Counted from the first letter of the stretch, positions 23,593 to 37,616 are shown. The stretch is DNA of 64,000 nucleotides from Struthio camelus (GCF_040807025.1 NC_090952.1:3984001-4048000); one strand, 5' to 3'. Notes: generated by a model not told the origin, from the sequence alone. Numbers and translations: made by a program.

Positions 23593-26500
23593 ATGGGCTC
23601 TACCTGGGGCTGCTGGACCCTCTGCTCCACCCTGCTGCTTGGTAAGTCTGGGAAGGAGAGTGCACTTGCTATCTGATATTAAACTGACCTCTGAAAGCAC
23701 AGGTGCAGTAGGGACCTTTTCTGCTGTTCACTCTGCAAAAGGCACTTTTCCTTCTTTACTCTCAGACTCTTTTCTTTTTTTTGCTCTCAGACATATGGGA
23801 TTTACCCCAGGCTGGGCATCACACTTCCACCCTGGAGCTCCGCTCGGGCAGCGGGCGCTGAGGTGTGACGTGTCTGTTCCCTGGAGGCTCCCAGTCTAGC
23901 TCTCTCCCTCAACTGCCTAGGCCAGGGGAGGAAGAGTGGCCCCAACCTTTCCACCCCCAGGGTATCCCTCATCGCTGGGGCAGTGCGTTGGCTTCTCTCC
24001 AACTTTTGCTGGGAAAGACCTCACACCAGCTGCTCCAGGTACCAGCCTCGGAAGTGTTTTGGGAGATGCCCAGGTCCCTGGGCAGCCTGTGCCACCTGCG
24101 AGGTGCCTGCTGCACTTGTGGGTTTGCAGCCTGTGTCCCACCTGTGCTGCATGGCTTGGCCTCAGCGTGCACGTGGCACGTTCGGGGACAGGCTGGGCAG
24201 CAGCAGCTGCTGGGGGCTGCAGCTGGCCCAGCTGCGCCCCTCGCTCAGAGGTTTATTGCAAATGAGATTTGCAATATTTTCAGCCCCCTAAAAGCCTAGC
24301 TACAGAGTTCAAAGCACTTTTTGTCTAGGGGGGCTCGGCAGGAGGACAAGGGGAAGGCAGGGACGCCTCTGGCTCTTTCCTGGAGCTGGGCTGGCCCCTT
24401 GCTGAGTCGTGCCACGGGGTTAATCGCTCCCAGCCATATCTGGGGTCAGCATTACCTTCATTGCTTTCACTCCTGCATCTGGGTTGGCCAGCAGCAGGAC
24501 TGTGCTCAGTGAGAGGCCACAGATTTATCTGTGCAAAAAAATACATTACAGTCAGGCCATGCACTAGGTCTGTGTGTGAGAGGGGGGAAAAAAATAAGAG
24601 TCGCATAAAGGGAAAACGATAGCAGATTACAACAGTATGAGATTTCCCCCCATCCATTTCAGAGCAAGATTCCTGTTTCTCAGCCTTGGGCAGTTAAATA
24701 TTTGCTGTCTGGACAACAGCCTCCCAGAGAGTCCTATACCAGAAGCAACCGTGATCGGGAAAGGTGTAAATACTTGGGACTGGCTGTTAGCGTGCCACTT
24801 CTATTATCTATTCTTATCTATATGAAAAAGGGACATTTGTAAATAAAATTAATTTGTAAATTAAAGGCAGGCTGCCCGAACTCTCTGTAAAAATGGTCTT
24901 GCTGATCTTTGCTTTTCACCTTTTATTGCAGGTCTCTCCCAGGCACTTGTCCTCAAAGCCCCTCAGGATTCGGTCAATGGCACTGTGGGCCACTCCGTGC
25001 TCCTGCCCGTCTCCTACAAATTCACAAACTCCTCTTGCTTCCCACTGTCGTTTCACTGGACGTTCAGTAACCGCTCGGACGCGCTCATCACCTGCACGGT
25101 GCTGAACTGCTCCCTGAGCGCGGAGGGGGCTCCCAAGCACTGCTTTGCAAAGCATTTCCCACACGCCGTGTACCGAGGTCGCGTTGTGCTTTTCCCTGAG
25201 AACGCGTCCCTGCTGCTCCGGGACCTGCAGCTCAGCGACGGCGGGGTGTACAGCGTCACCTTCAAGCAGCAGATCCAAACCAGGCACATCACCTTAACTG
25301 TGTACGGCAGGCATCATGGCACCCCCAGGGATGCAGGTGCTGGTAAGTGTGGCACTGGCCGTGCACTCTGATACGCCTGACCTACCCTGAGCAAACGCAT
25401 ACCAGGGCGGGGAACAGGCAACGCTGTTCAGATCTCTTTTAAGTTGCACAGATGTGGGGGGTCAGTCAGCTCCGAGGAAGCTGCTGAGGGGCTGTGAGTC
25501 TTTCCAGTAGCAGCTGGCTGGTTCCAACCTTTCCGCCAGATGAAATAACTCTCCTAAAAAGCACACGTCTGAACTTCCTCTGAATCACTGAGAGAGGTTT
25601 TGCAAAAGGAAGCTAGTTTTCACTGGCAAAGATGTGAATTATGGCTCAGAACAGCTTACACCTTCATATGAATCAAATGACAAACTTGAGTCTAGATGTC
25701 TACAAAAATACATAAATTTGTGGCTTGTGATATTTGCAAGTAAAAAAAAAAAGCCTAGAGGGTTCTTAGGAAACTAATTCATTACCTGTTAGACCTGGAT
25801 CATCAGACTCTTCTAGCAAAATGGCCCAGGTTGGAATATCTATTTTGGCTTTGCCATGTAATCTAGACTTTGCTTTGTCTCTGTTTCAAGTGGCATATGG
25901 GTTTAGCTGTGTAAACTTTCTGCCGCATTTCTGCAATGTGTCCAAACCTCCTCTCTGATCCGTGCGGCCCTTTAATATTTCTAACTTTACGTTAGGTTAA
26001 TTCCAACGAATGTTATTGCCTTATCTTTGTCTTTGAGATACACAAGACTCTATTCACAACAGTGACTGTCTTAACGCCCCTGTTGCGATCTGCTATAAAA
26101 GTCAAATAAATGAGATAATTCTGCCTGTATCATCTGAATGTGATATAATATGAATAATTTACATAAAAACTTCTGCATTTTGGCACAAAGTAATTCTGAG
26201 AGAACTGGCTCTTAGAAGAGAGGCATTTCCAGAGCTCAGTGAAAACTGAAACTCATGGGACGAGTTGCAGTCAATTAGAAAAGCCCACAGCCAACTTCAC
26301 CGCAAATAAAGAATTAGTTGAATTTTCTGCATTCCTCATGAGAACTAATCTGCCCTGCACTACATGTCACAACTGCAGTGCTCTCTGAGGGGGCTGAGCC
26401 CGGCCGGTGGCCGGTGACGGTGGCCTGTCTCCTCCCCAGGGCTGCTCAGAGCACCCGGAGCGCAGCCCGCTGGCATGGGGGGAGGCACGCTGCAGCCGGG

Positions 26501-28999
26501 GTGAGGTTACACGTCCCACCTGTGAGATGGCCGTGCCCTACCAACAAATTTCCTTTACACGGAGGGTAGTAGTGATCCGTCATTTCCTGTGTTGCAACCA
26601 GAGGGAGCCTTCCGTGCTAAATATATTTAAACAGTTATAATTAGCTCTTTATAAAATACTCATGGGAAACGTTTCCTTTCATATTTCAGACAATGACGCC
26701 AGAGGAGGGAGATTTGGACAGAAAATCCCTGTTATTATTGCTGGATGCTTCTGTTTCACCTTGCTAATTCTGCTGCTGTTCTGCTATGCATGGCACAGTG
26801 GTGAGTGGATCTAGTGCCATATTTCCCCTCTACACCCTCTTGCCCTGATTCCTCCTGAATATTTTTGCGGTCTGTAGTCCTGTAGATCCAGAAACGCAGA
26901 TGTCTTCTCCCTCACAAACAGTGACATGAAACATCCTGGATGCTGCAAGCCAGCAGTCCAGCTGAGCTCCAAGGCCCGATGTACAGTCACTGAATGTGTT
27001 TCCATGTTTGGAATTTGCAATTTAGTGTAAGGTATCTGATACCTTTAGTGTAAGGTATCAGATACAGCATGGGTGTACTGCATGAAGCTGGTTCCTACAA
27101 CATGCTGGTCTCTGAGTTCTGGAGCTCAAGCTCACTACACTGTGGGGAAAAAAAGATTGTTCCTGTAGAAAAGAGGAACAAATTAGTAATACATCTGCAT
27201 GCTAAAATCTTTGAAGTGGGTGACGTAAAATGATGAGGGGATATTTAGTGTGTTTCTGCTTGGAAACCCACAGATTCTCCAGATCTTACTAATTATATGT
27301 TTGAAAACCACATTCTTAAAGATTCCTTCAGCAGGATGAATGGTGCCATTATTTATAAGCAGCATTTCCTGTCTGTACTCTGAGGAAGATCTTTCAGAAA
27401 TCTGCAGCCTGTAGCAACATCCACATTGTATCATTGGTAGCTGGCTCAAAAGTCTTCGGAAAGACAATGCAGTGCTTGCTTCCTAGGCAGAAATGGCACC
27501 TTTGTTCATCAATGTGACTGTCAAATATCAATGCAAAAAAAATATTGAAGCAAAGAAATTTCTTGCAGGAGCAGTTCAACAGCTGATGAGATTCATAAAT
27601 CAACAGGTAAAGTAAGAAGAGAAAAAAAAAACAGCTCCAATATGGGAGATTCTGGATACACATTCACTTGAATCAGTCTGAGTTAGTTAATAGGAATCTC
27701 TTCATGAGGACTAAGATAGTAAGGCACTCAAGCACGTATAATACCACAAGCTGCCTGGCAATGTCCAGACCTTCTAAGAAGTGCATTGGCCCTATGGTCT
27801 GAATTTACTCCCTGTAGGTCATCAAACCAGGACAACTGCTCCTTTGTAGAAGGAGGTCCAGTCTTGCACCTTGCACCCTGTTTCTGTTCTCTTCTAAACA
27901 CAGGATCATGTCTGACCATGGTCTTGGTCCTGGTCCCTTCTCTCTCCTGTTGCCTTCCTCAGTTAGGGGAGAAGAGGTGGCCATCCTTGTTTGAGCAGAG
28001 GTAAATGTGTGTATAAAAGTGCTGTGTGACAACAGAAGATCTCTGGACCCTGGGAGGGTGCTGGCCTAGCAGTGGGTCAGCATCCTCCATCCCCTCTTGT
28101 ACTATCCCTGCAGTGTACAGGGAGTTTCTCCTCCAGTGCAGCTAATGGAGGCAGCCAACAGATGCATCAGTTTGCACAGAAGTTTCTAGCCTCTACTTAG
28201 ATCCCCTGACAACCTTACTGGAGGTTGTGGGGGATTTCTGGGAACCCTCTGAGGAAATAGAGGGTGCCTGCTGCTGCCAGCTGAGGAGAGCTAAGTAAGG
28301 ACAGCTACAGGAGGCCTTAACTTCTCCCAGGAAGCTCTAGCAAGGTCTAGCTGCTGCCAATGAGCTCTATAGGTTGCCCCTGCTCAGGGGGTGTTGGGGC
28401 CTGTATTCCTGCTGACCTTTGGTTAGGGAGGGTCAAGCAGCCTTTTAGCCAGTGCTAGGGAGAGGCCTAGAGCTCAGCTCCTTGGAGAAGCCAACAGCTG
28501 CAGCAGTTTGTGTAGCAGTGTGCAAAGAAGGGGTCTTTGTCTCTGTTCAGAGCAGCACTCACAACCTCAGGTATGGCTGTGACATACCTGAGCCCTGCCA
28601 GTCTCAAGGTGCAGGGAGTGCCAGGTTTCAGGTTTCATGGAGAGGTTAGGGCAAAATGCTTGGCGGAGGAAGCACAGCAGGTCCCTTGTGTCCCTGCTGC
28701 TTCCATGTTTTATGCCCTGGGATGTGGACTAGGATCTACCCCCTGTCTCATGTATTCCTCTATCAGACTCAGCTCCTATCTGGTCTGAAGCCAGAGGATG
28801 AAGCTGCAGCCCAAGGATGCCCTATATAAATAAGACTCACATGCTGATCTCTGAATCTGCCAGGCAAAGACTCTCATCTTTGATGTTTTCTGTATTTGTG
28901 TTTACCCAGGTCCAAAGTCCTAGTGAGCCCTGGGAAAAATGGTCAGAGGCAGATCCGGAAAGGATTTATACAAATGACATCTACTTTGGGAAGAGGTAG
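23593..28999 (+). CDS. Receptor R2: single-V HEPACAM/SLAM-like receptor with short motif-less tail
   Basis: Five exons: 23593-23641, 24932-25342, 26690-26800, 27569-27606 and 28910-28999; total 699 nt, 232 residues, phases 1-1-1-0. Leader MGSTWGCWTLCSTLLLG; V domain about residues 17-153, nearly identical to R1 and R3, with five sequons and no B-F disulphide; uncharged membrane span IIAGCFCFTLLILLLFCYAW; juxtamembrane piece AVQQLMRFINQQ; tail of 29 residues. The tail tyrosines (ERIYTND and DIYFGK) lack the hydrophobic +3 residue, so neither an ITIM nor a switch motif is present. The membrane span has no charged residue for pairing with an adaptor, so R2 looks like a non-signalling or decoy partner of R1; that role is inferred. 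All splice sites are canonical. Confidence 0.8.
24961..25305 (+). repeat. Homogenised V-domain block, copy 2 of 3
   Basis: 345-bp block in exon 2 of R2. Against R1 the changes cluster at one site (SFHW here, SIQW in R1) plus one Ala-Val change; against R3 about four single-base differences. Flanking codons in the same exon differ (VLKA here, LITEI in R3). Confidence 0.85.
27021..27065. repeat. Tandem duplication with internal palindrome
   Basis: A 23-bp unit beginning TTTAGTGTAAGGTATC is repeated head-to-tail; the first unit contains the near-palindrome GGTATCTGATACC. It lies in R2 intron 3. Confidence 0.85.
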
Positions 29000-29463
29000 C
29001 CAAAAAACTGTGGTGTGCTCACAGTATGTATGCAAATGGTAGCTCAAAGACAATGTACAAGAGCAGTTAACAAAGCTGTGGGATTTGTTCCAAGCTAGAA
29101 CTCCTCATCGGGAAAAAGAGATGCTTTTTAAAGGAATAATCACAGCACTGTTGAGATGGCTCCAGCTGGCAGGGAGCAGGACACTTTCCCAGAAGATGTC
29201 AGCTCTGTTGATGGGGTTAACGCCCAGAAACCGCGCCTGTACTCTGAGCATAGCCTTTTGGCTATAAGACCAAACAGTTTGGGCCATGGGCCCAAACTAA
29301 CCAGAGAAATAACATAGCACATCTCCTGAGTCCCTAACTGACTGGGTTAATTCTGTATTTATATAAACAGAGTTCCAGATCAGATGCTGCTACAGGTTAC
29401 CTTGTCCCTCATAACCTTTACGTCTGTTGTCTCTGTCAATGTATTGTATAGTTGTACTGGAGT

Positions 29464-29469
29464 AATAAA
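29464..29469 (+). terminator. Candidate polyA signal of R2
   Basis: AATAAA lies 465 bases after the R2 stop, in the string AGTAATAAAT that also occurs 3' of R3. Confidence 0.4.
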
Positions 29470-29550
29470 TAGCACTTGATCCACTCTCCACTCCAGGGAA
29501 ACCTGGAAGACATTGGTGCTTTGGTGATTTCTTAATTTATATTTACCAAG

Positions 29551-29685
29551 GTCCCAAATCTTGATCAATCTCTCATGGAATACACTTTGACAAGAGCCCT
29601 ATCAGTTGCTGCTAGAAGTAGATATGGTTTTGGGCAGAGGCGGTTCAGAGCAATGTCACAGACTGAATGTGTCCATAAACTTTGA
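29551..29685 (+). pseudogene. Spare tail exon downstream of R2
   Basis: An acceptor (TTTACCAAG) is followed by GTCCC and 44 open codons to TGA in phase 0, the layout and phase of the live tail exons. The peptide starts VPNLDQSLMEYTLTRAL and has no ITIM or switch motif. It could be an alternative last exon of R2 or a relic; the missing pyrimidine-rich tract favours relic. Confidence 0.35.
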
Positions 29686-30853
29686 ATATCAGCTCTAAGC
29701 CAGTGGACAGGGCTGGTGTGGGGCAAGATCCTCTCCTGTCACGACTGTGACATCTGTGAATGGTGAGAGCCCTCCTCTATGTAATCAAAATGAGTCTTTC
29801 CCATGGCAAATAGTCTAACAGTGTTCAGTAGGTTTCTGTCCCAGACTGAGTGGGACAGCTTCACTGCTTCGGGCTGCGTTCACAAACACTTCTCAGTGTT
29901 CCTGGGGTGCTCTGCCTTGCTTGTGATGAACAGAGGTTGAAGCATTCAAAGCTACTCAGTCTAACCCAGAATCAATTAATTAAACTGCCTTAATATAAAA
30001 TCCATGGAATTGGTGGGAATTTAGGAGTCATGCTTCTTATTTCTTCCCAAATATTACTCAAGAGCAAGCAGCATTGGCTAGATTGCAACATCACTGGAAA
30101 ATGCATACTTATGAGTTTGCAGTTGGAAGACCCCAGGGAAAACACCAGAGGTTTATCAAATGTGCAATAAAAATATCTGAATATTTTTAAAAATGATGAG
30201 AGGGCTGGTTGGGATAACGACGTGATAGTGCATCCAGCACCTCTAGTCTGATACATGTGTCACTTCTACTGTAACAGACCAGCTTTGATTTGAAGTCCTG
30301 GCTATAGGTTCCCAAGAACTGCCAGTATTTGTGGAATTTCTGAAAGAAAAATTTCCTGGCAGAATATATTTTTTTCACAGAGGTGAAACTGCACAATCTG
30401 CATAAAGTAAATCGAGTACAGTTTGTACGTCCAAACTGAGCAATGCAAGTGCCTGTTCTTCTCCCCGAGGGCTGACACCACACTTTGCTCTGAGATGCGC
30501 AGCTTGCATGTGAATTCCCCATTTTTTGAGATGTAAGTCCCAGGGACAGCCCATGCTCGCTTGCATGTTCGTGAGTTAAACCCTGTGCACAAAGAGGGCC
30601 GGTTAGCAGCTTCCTCTATCAGCTGTGGGGGCACTTCAGACATCTCCACTCACTCACAGTACAGTGGAAATGTTCGAAAGACAACTATCCTTCATTGCTG
30701 CTTATAAGCTGATAGTTGCCCTTCCTAGGCTGGCAACGGTGAAACAGCAGCAAGCCCGACCAGCTCCTTTTGGTGCACTCTGTGTGGTCAAAGACGAGCA
30801 GCTGGGCTTCTGCACAGTTTCTGCGGCAGCTGGATCCCAGGGTCCCAGGATAC

Positions 30854-33800
30854 ATGGGCCCTTCCAGGACCTGTACTCCATCCGGCTGCTCCTCAGTGAG
30901 CCTGGGAAGGGCAAGCTGTGGGGATGCAACAGCCTGGATCAAAGATACAGCTGGTGGCATCCAGGATGTTTCAGTTTGGATGCAACCTGCTGCAGTTCTG
31001 CGACTCCACTGCAATAGTATTGCTGAACTGACCAGTCCTAGCTCCTGAGAGGGGACTACCCACTATGACTGCAATGTGAAGAGATCTTTTCTGCTTGCTT
31101 CTGTATGTTGTTAATATTGGAAATGGAGTTAATACTGGAATGTTAATATTGGAAACTTCCCTCAGATGTTGTGTACAGGGGGTGTGCGTAGTTCTCGGGC
31201 TGGTGACTGTGAATTAAACTCAATGGTTGAGCTTGCAGCAGCTGCCCCAGATCTGTGGCTAGCCCTGACTGGGGGACTGCAGTTCAAGTCTCTTATGGTT
31301 GCTTTTTGGGGAGAGGGGCAGGAACAGTAGCTCTGCCATTTTCTCACATCACAGCATCCCTGGGGGCATTTAGAAGCAAGGTGCCATGAAGCTTGTCTCA
31401 GATCAACAGTACTCACCTGTAGAATAACTCTGAGGGTGGAAAACAGGACCCTGCCCAAGGCTGATAAATGCACTTGCTTGGTCTTCCTCACCTTTTGCAG
31501 TTGTTCTCTGTGAGACCACTGGCTATCAGAGGTATTTCTATCCTCACTGAAGATTGGAGTAGGTAAAATTTGCTTCCCTGGCATCCTGATGCTGTAAGAG
31601 CTGAGAACCCAGCCTTATAGGCTCCAAAGGGTGCTTAGAGGTGAATTGCAACAAGGTTAATAGCCACATGGGAGTAGCTGGAGAACTATTAGATGTCAGT
31701 GGACTTCATCACAGGTAAGGGAAATAATGCATTTTTTGGACAGCAGTAACAAGCGTCCGCATGAACTGCATAAAAATAGCCAAAATTTGCCCAGTAAATT
31801 GTTCATTCTGTTTTTTATGACTCTTTGCCAGTTTCAGTCCACCAATAGGCACTCCATGAGTTTGGTCTAAAATGTGTGTGGGAGAAGGAGAGAGCTTCCT
31901 AAAGTCTCACAAAATTTCTCGGTGCCTCACTCTTACCCTGTCCTGAATGATACCCCCTCTGAAACCTCCATTGCCCTCTGGTTAGCCTCCTCGTGCCTAG
32001 CAGCTCCCTGCTGAGCTCCCAGCCCCTCTTGGCAGCTCTTACCTTTGCAATCCCACCCAGTTCCTCTGACCCCCTCAGGAACCCACCCACTACCCTGCAG
32101 TTGTCCAAACCCTGGAAGACTCGGGCTTGAATCTTATCAAAACTAGTAACTGTGAAATTGAAATGCAGAGAAGGGCAGGAAGCCATCCTCTGCTCTAACT
32201 TCCTGGCCCCACCACCTTTTTCAGCACATCTGCAAAGGATAATGTGTGTGCTGTAGGGTCTAATCTCACTGCATGGGTTTGTCCATTAAAAAGAAGGCTC
32301 ACTGCATTGATTTTTTTTGTTTTCATAGACCCTATAATGACAATTATTAACTCTGGTAAAGCATGATAGGCAGGACTAGAGAGAAAAGCATCAACTAATG
32401 TACCTGGGACTTTGCAGGCAAGGATGGGCTTGCACCTGCGCAGAGCAGTTTGTGAATCAGCACAACTGGTAGTCTGGGGCAGTATCAAGCCTGGGAGGAT
32501 GCTATATCTGCCATGACCCATCTTACTCACCACATGTATGGTCAGAGCAACCGGGAACATGAAGATGTGGGAAGAAGACAGCGTGAGATTGCTAGCCATC
32601 AGCAAAGCACTGCTGTTGAAGCTGTGAGTTTGGGGGGCTTTGAAGTTCTTAACAATAATTTGCACAGCTCTCTCCTATCTCAGGCGTGGTTAGATGAGCC
32701 GGAAACCCCGAGCTCAGTGCTTGCTGCTGAGGTCTGCAGTGTCCCAGGCTGAACTGAAGCAGGAGGTAGAAAAACAAAGACAGTCATAGAGAATAGTACT
32801 GCAAAGTGGAGGAAGAATTAATCTGAGCATTGCTCAGATGCATTCTAGACTGCCTGAATTCTCGACTTACTTACACGATCCATGCTCAGAAACCAAAAGG
32901 TCCATCCCATCTGCCAGGCACTAGCTAGACCCACAGGGACATATGGCCCGATTATACTTCATGCTCTGCTCCTACTCACATTTTCCCTACAGGATTCATG
33001 GAGTTTTCCTGCCCTCTGCTGCCATAAGTGCTTCCCTTCTGGCTCTTGTACTATGACAAGGGCAAAGCCAGTCCCGTTAAAAATTTCTTGTTAAAAATAA
33101 AGGGATGGCTCTGCCTGTCTCTTCTGCCTGCAGGTTAGCAAATATGGAAAGCCCACAGAAAGCTTCTGCAGCCATCTCCACCTGTCTGGGCATCAATCAA
33201 CACCTGATTTTCCATCCATGCTGTGTTTTGAGATGGTTTCTGGTCTTTTGGAAAAGCTCCACGTGGCAAAACATACAGAGAGGTAACAGGGCATATCCCT
33301 TACATCCCGTTCAACTGAGCTGGTTTCAGGTTTTTACAGGTAGTTTTGGTCCAAGGCCTACTCCTCTTCCCATGGATCAGTGTATCAGTCTTGGCTTAAC
33401 ATTGCTCCTGCCTCTGCCAAGGTATTCTGAATCGCTGAGAGCTACAGTCAATAATTTGGATCGAGTCTCCCAGAGAAGAAAAGGGTGTTCCCAAGACCTT
33501 TTCCAAAGCACAGGCAGTGCTAACAGGGAGCCTGCTTACCATTGCTCAAGGAGTACTCCCTACCCATGTGGTGCACATATAGCATGTAGGATTAGGGCTA
33601 ACAAATGTGAGCAAGAACTGGACACAGTCTCAAGTAAAGATGATAATTTGCTTTGTATATTTCACAAAGCAGTTATTTATAGTTTTCATGTGTGAATATG
33701 ATAAAAATGGCTTGTCCAGGAAATTCATGCCTATTTTCATCAGCTCCAAAGCTGCTCCACGACCGAGCACCACGACACTGATTAAGCACATTCCAGACGG

Positions 33801-34957
33801 GTTTCTCCCCAATATCTACTCCTTTCTGAGAAACAGAGCAGATATGAGTTAGGGTTTTCTGCTGACATCCAAGGAGATGTTGTAGTACACAACAGGGCCG
33901 GGACTGGATGCTGGCCCAGACAAAGGTGACAGCTCCAGAGCAGGAAATGGTGAGGCCTCATCACTGCCTGGAAACGGGCTGGAAGCTCAGCTGCCTTTGC
34001 CTTCAGCTGAGGGAGGGGGGGAGGCAGAAAACAAATTCTCTTTTCCCTTCATCTGCCGTTACCATGATGGCACTGGGAAGCCCTGAACGCCAGGCCTCTC
34101 CTAAGCCCCTTGGGCAGTTCTTGTTGGCCCTGGTTTCTTCCTGCTCTTTCCTCCTCTCCTCAGCACCTAGTGAAGTGAGGAGGAGGAGGGGATGCTAGCA
34201 GTGGAGATAAGTAGTTGCTTGAGATCAAGGTGGCAATAGTAGAGGGCATGGGAGGTCTATGGCTCAAGGAGGGACCTGGGCTGAGGGTGACAGAGGGAAT
34301 GGAGATGAGCTTATGGAGCAGAAAGAGCCTTTTCCTCTGCCCTCACTTGTCCCTCATGTTCCCTCCAAACCTCTGTAGAAGTCTCCTGATGGCTCTCTGC
34401 CCTTTACATGTTTAGAGAGCACTGTGTGACTCCACAGGCTGCCAACCTCCTAACAGTGGGTGCCGAGGAAGTGCTGCCAAGGAGTGAGGATGAAGGACAG
34501 AGGGAACACAGCGCAGGCCTCCTGGGCTCTGACTCGCCCTCATGCACCTCTGGGTGGGGAGTACTACAAGTGTGTTTGGCGAAGCTTTCAAAGCCACAAA
34601 GCCCAGAGGTCCTCCTAGCCTCAGTTCCTGAGGTATAAACGTCTCATCTCTCTACTGGGTCTTGTTTAAATCTGTTAGTAACTGGAGTCAGTAGCTCTGA
34701 ACCCAATGTCCCTGCTAATGGATGTGGGATGAGCAGAACTAGGGTCTGTTGCACATGTTTGTCTGTGCTGCATAAAGACAAAATCACTACGTGTGTTTCA
34801 CTGCGTGTGGCTGCCTAGTGCAGCCTGTTCCTTACAGGAAAGGGCCTTTTGTTGTGTTTTTTTCTTTGGATCCACCTAGGTTCAATATCCTTGCAAGCTT
34901 TCCATGGAAAACATATTGGAAAGGAATTTGTCAGGAATTTACATCAGCCTTCAATAA
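30854..34957 (+). pseudogene. Broken receptor copy (psi-3)
   Basis: The leader-exon relic at 30854-30896 (starting ATGGGCCCTTCCAGG) aligns with R1 exon 1 and runs into a donor-like GTGAGCCTGGG; DNA after it matches the first introns of psi-1 and R3. Intron-like similarity recurs at about 33230-33300. A tail exon at 34880-34957 has a good acceptor (TCCACCTAG), phase 0 and 25 codons starting VQYPCKLSMENILER; its tyrosine sits in GIYISL, ITIM-like except for glycine at -2. No V or membrane exon was found, so it cannot make a complete receptor. Confidence 0.5.
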
Positions 34958-35889
34958 AGCTTTAAGTCCACACAACCAGGACAATGTGAGAGAAGGAAAA
35001 CATCATTTTCTGTAAATATCATCCCTGATTCAACTTCCAGGGCAGGTTTTGGACAGCAATATCTCTTGTAAACACTTTAGTGGCTGTCCTGAGCCACAGC
35101 TCCAGCAGGAATTAGAGGAATGATCCTGTCTAAAGGGGAAAAATGATGACATTATTTGGACAGCATTAACTCCAAGCTTCTCTGGACTGACCCATGTGCC
35201 GCATCCTGCGGGGATAGACCTGCCCTAGCTTTTTAGAGCTCACCCATAGGTGCAGATATTCAAGTTTGTGAAAGCCTGAATTCCTGACAGATTTCATCCT
35301 TCAGAGTGGATATTTCAAAGGAAGAAGAAACTACACAGACTTTGTATATCTTGTCTAAAAAGCAGCAGGAGAAGATCTGGGGTTACCCCTACAGTGCAAC
35401 CACACATTTCTGGAAAGACACATTTCTGTTTCCTAGAAAGGTGCATTTCTGGAGCGAGCTCTTTCAGAAGGATAAATTTTGACTCATGACTGGCTATAAA
35501 TTATTCCTTCTGCACAGTTCAGGTGCTGCAGGACAGAGGGCAGCTTCTGCCCCATGCTGAAGTGACAATTCGCTTATAACCAAACAGGTAGGATCCTGCA
35601 GTTTTGAATGGTGGTTAGGAAGCTGCTGGACAAGGGGACAGCAGGGCCACCTCGGAGCTCTAGTTCTCTCCTGGAGCAGGGCCAGCTCCTTGGTAAGTCA
35701 TGCCACAGAGTTATTCCCTACCCAGCCATGTCTGGGGTTAGCACTATCTTTCTTGCTTCAGCCACTCTTGTGGGGTGGGGGGGGGGAGAAAAGGACTGCA
35801 TTCAACAAGAGGCTAAAGATCTACTGGTGTCCATTAAAGAGTGTCAAATAAGGTAAAAACAAAAGCAGAGAACAGTTGTTCCTTGGCAG

Positions 35890-35939
35890 ATGTGGATTCC
35901 CTGATGATGTAGATTGTGGATTCCCTGATGATGTAGATG
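35890..35939. repeat. Tandem duplication of about 24 bp
   Basis: TGTGGATTCCCTGATGATGT and the following few bases occur twice head-to-tail. Confidence 0.85.
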
Positions 35940-37616
35940 TACCATCTTCCAGAATGCATGTTCTCCTGGCTTTTAACCTTCAGAGTGCCTACACAGATGC
36001 AATTCTTCAAAGCTCTTTAAGTTGTTTAACAAAATAGGTGTTATTGGGAAAATAAAAACCATAATCAACTGCAAGAATTTGTGTTCTCTTCTATTTTTCA
36101 GATTACATTGAAATTTTTTCAGGTGAGGTGGCTTATCTTTAAATCATTTCTACACTAATATCTCCTTGTGAAAAACTAATCTGGAATACCAAATGGTCTG
36201 ACAAATAATTCTCTGAGACCATTTTGGTCATCCCTCTGTTTTTCCATCCTGTCTAATGAATCATCAATGCAACCTAAAGTAGAAGCAGTTGTTTTTGTCT
36301 TGATCTGTGAATACCAAGCCTGTGTAGTTTTTACATGAATAGGATAAAAGTAGACATATTTTGTCCAGTGAATTATCCATTTTCCCCATCTCTAAAAGCA
36401 TATTTTGCACTGGCACTTAGGTCACATTCCATTGAGAGCTCTTCACTTTTGCATGGCTCACATCTCAACATCTGAGGTGGTTTGGGGGTTTGACTCTTCC
36501 AGTGGCACTGAAGAGGAAAAGATGCCCATGCCCGGGAGAGGGAACAGGTCTGTCCTACGCTGGTGTAGCGGGTTGGAGAGATGCGTATCTTTTCCTTAGA
36601 TTATCTTCTCTTCGTAGTTTCAGTTCTCCTTTCTCATTACTCAAGATTGGCACCAACCGGACTGCAAAGTCCTGGTTGCCAGTGTTCACCTTGCCTTTCT
36701 ACCTTGCTCCAGCCACATTTGTTCTCCCAGTTCTCCCACACAGCACAGGAAAGAGCCTGAAAGTGGTCTGGAGCTCAGCCTGTCCTTCTCCTTCTCTTCT
36801 TTAGCAGGTAGGAGGGTTAACAGTTCTTCCTGCATTTAGGGGAGCATCTGTGGAGTGGAATTGGTAGTGGGGTGTTGCACAGGAAAAGGAAGGTCTGTGA
36901 TTCCAGATGGAACAGATTTTTCATCCCAAGGTAGTGATGGAGAAGGAGCAGTTATGGTCAGGAATGTGGAACAGGGAGTAGGGAAAAGGGGGAGAAAAGG
37001 GGTGATTCTCAACCACCACGTCCTCAGATTGCCCCACAGCCCTTAAAAAGTCCCTCTACGGTTCTGCAGTCTTCCATGTGCATGCTGAATCTCTGCTCAT
37101 CTCCCCAGGTCCTTTGCCTACACAGACCCACCCCGCCTCCCCCTGCACCCTATCCAAAGCACATCTGTCCTCTCTAGTCTAGGCTAGCAGTTGTTGGCAG
37201 GCCAGTGGGAAGGATCTCAGAGAGCACCTCTGAGGTTACCCCTGTAGCACTGCAGAGGGATCACAGCAGGTCTCCTGTGTCTCTGCTGGCTTGGGCATAC
37301 GAAGGGTTTGTGGAGCTGAGGTTCCAGACCCAGACCCATCCCTTGCCCTGCATCACTGCATCACTGCATCACACATGGTGGCTGTAGATGTCAGTGTCAC
37401 CTGCCACCCCATCCCGAGGATACTGTCCTTTCACTGTGGAGCAGGCAGCAAGCCTTGTCCTGCTGTCCCAACCAAAGACAGAAGGTGGTGCTAGAAGAGC
37501 TGCAAGTTGTCTCTGCTGCCCAACTTCCCCCTGAAGAGAAGGCATTCACACTGTGATCCAGCTTTCTCAAGGAGAAAACCCTGTCTGGGATGTCTTCTCC
37601 ATTTGTGTTCATCTAG

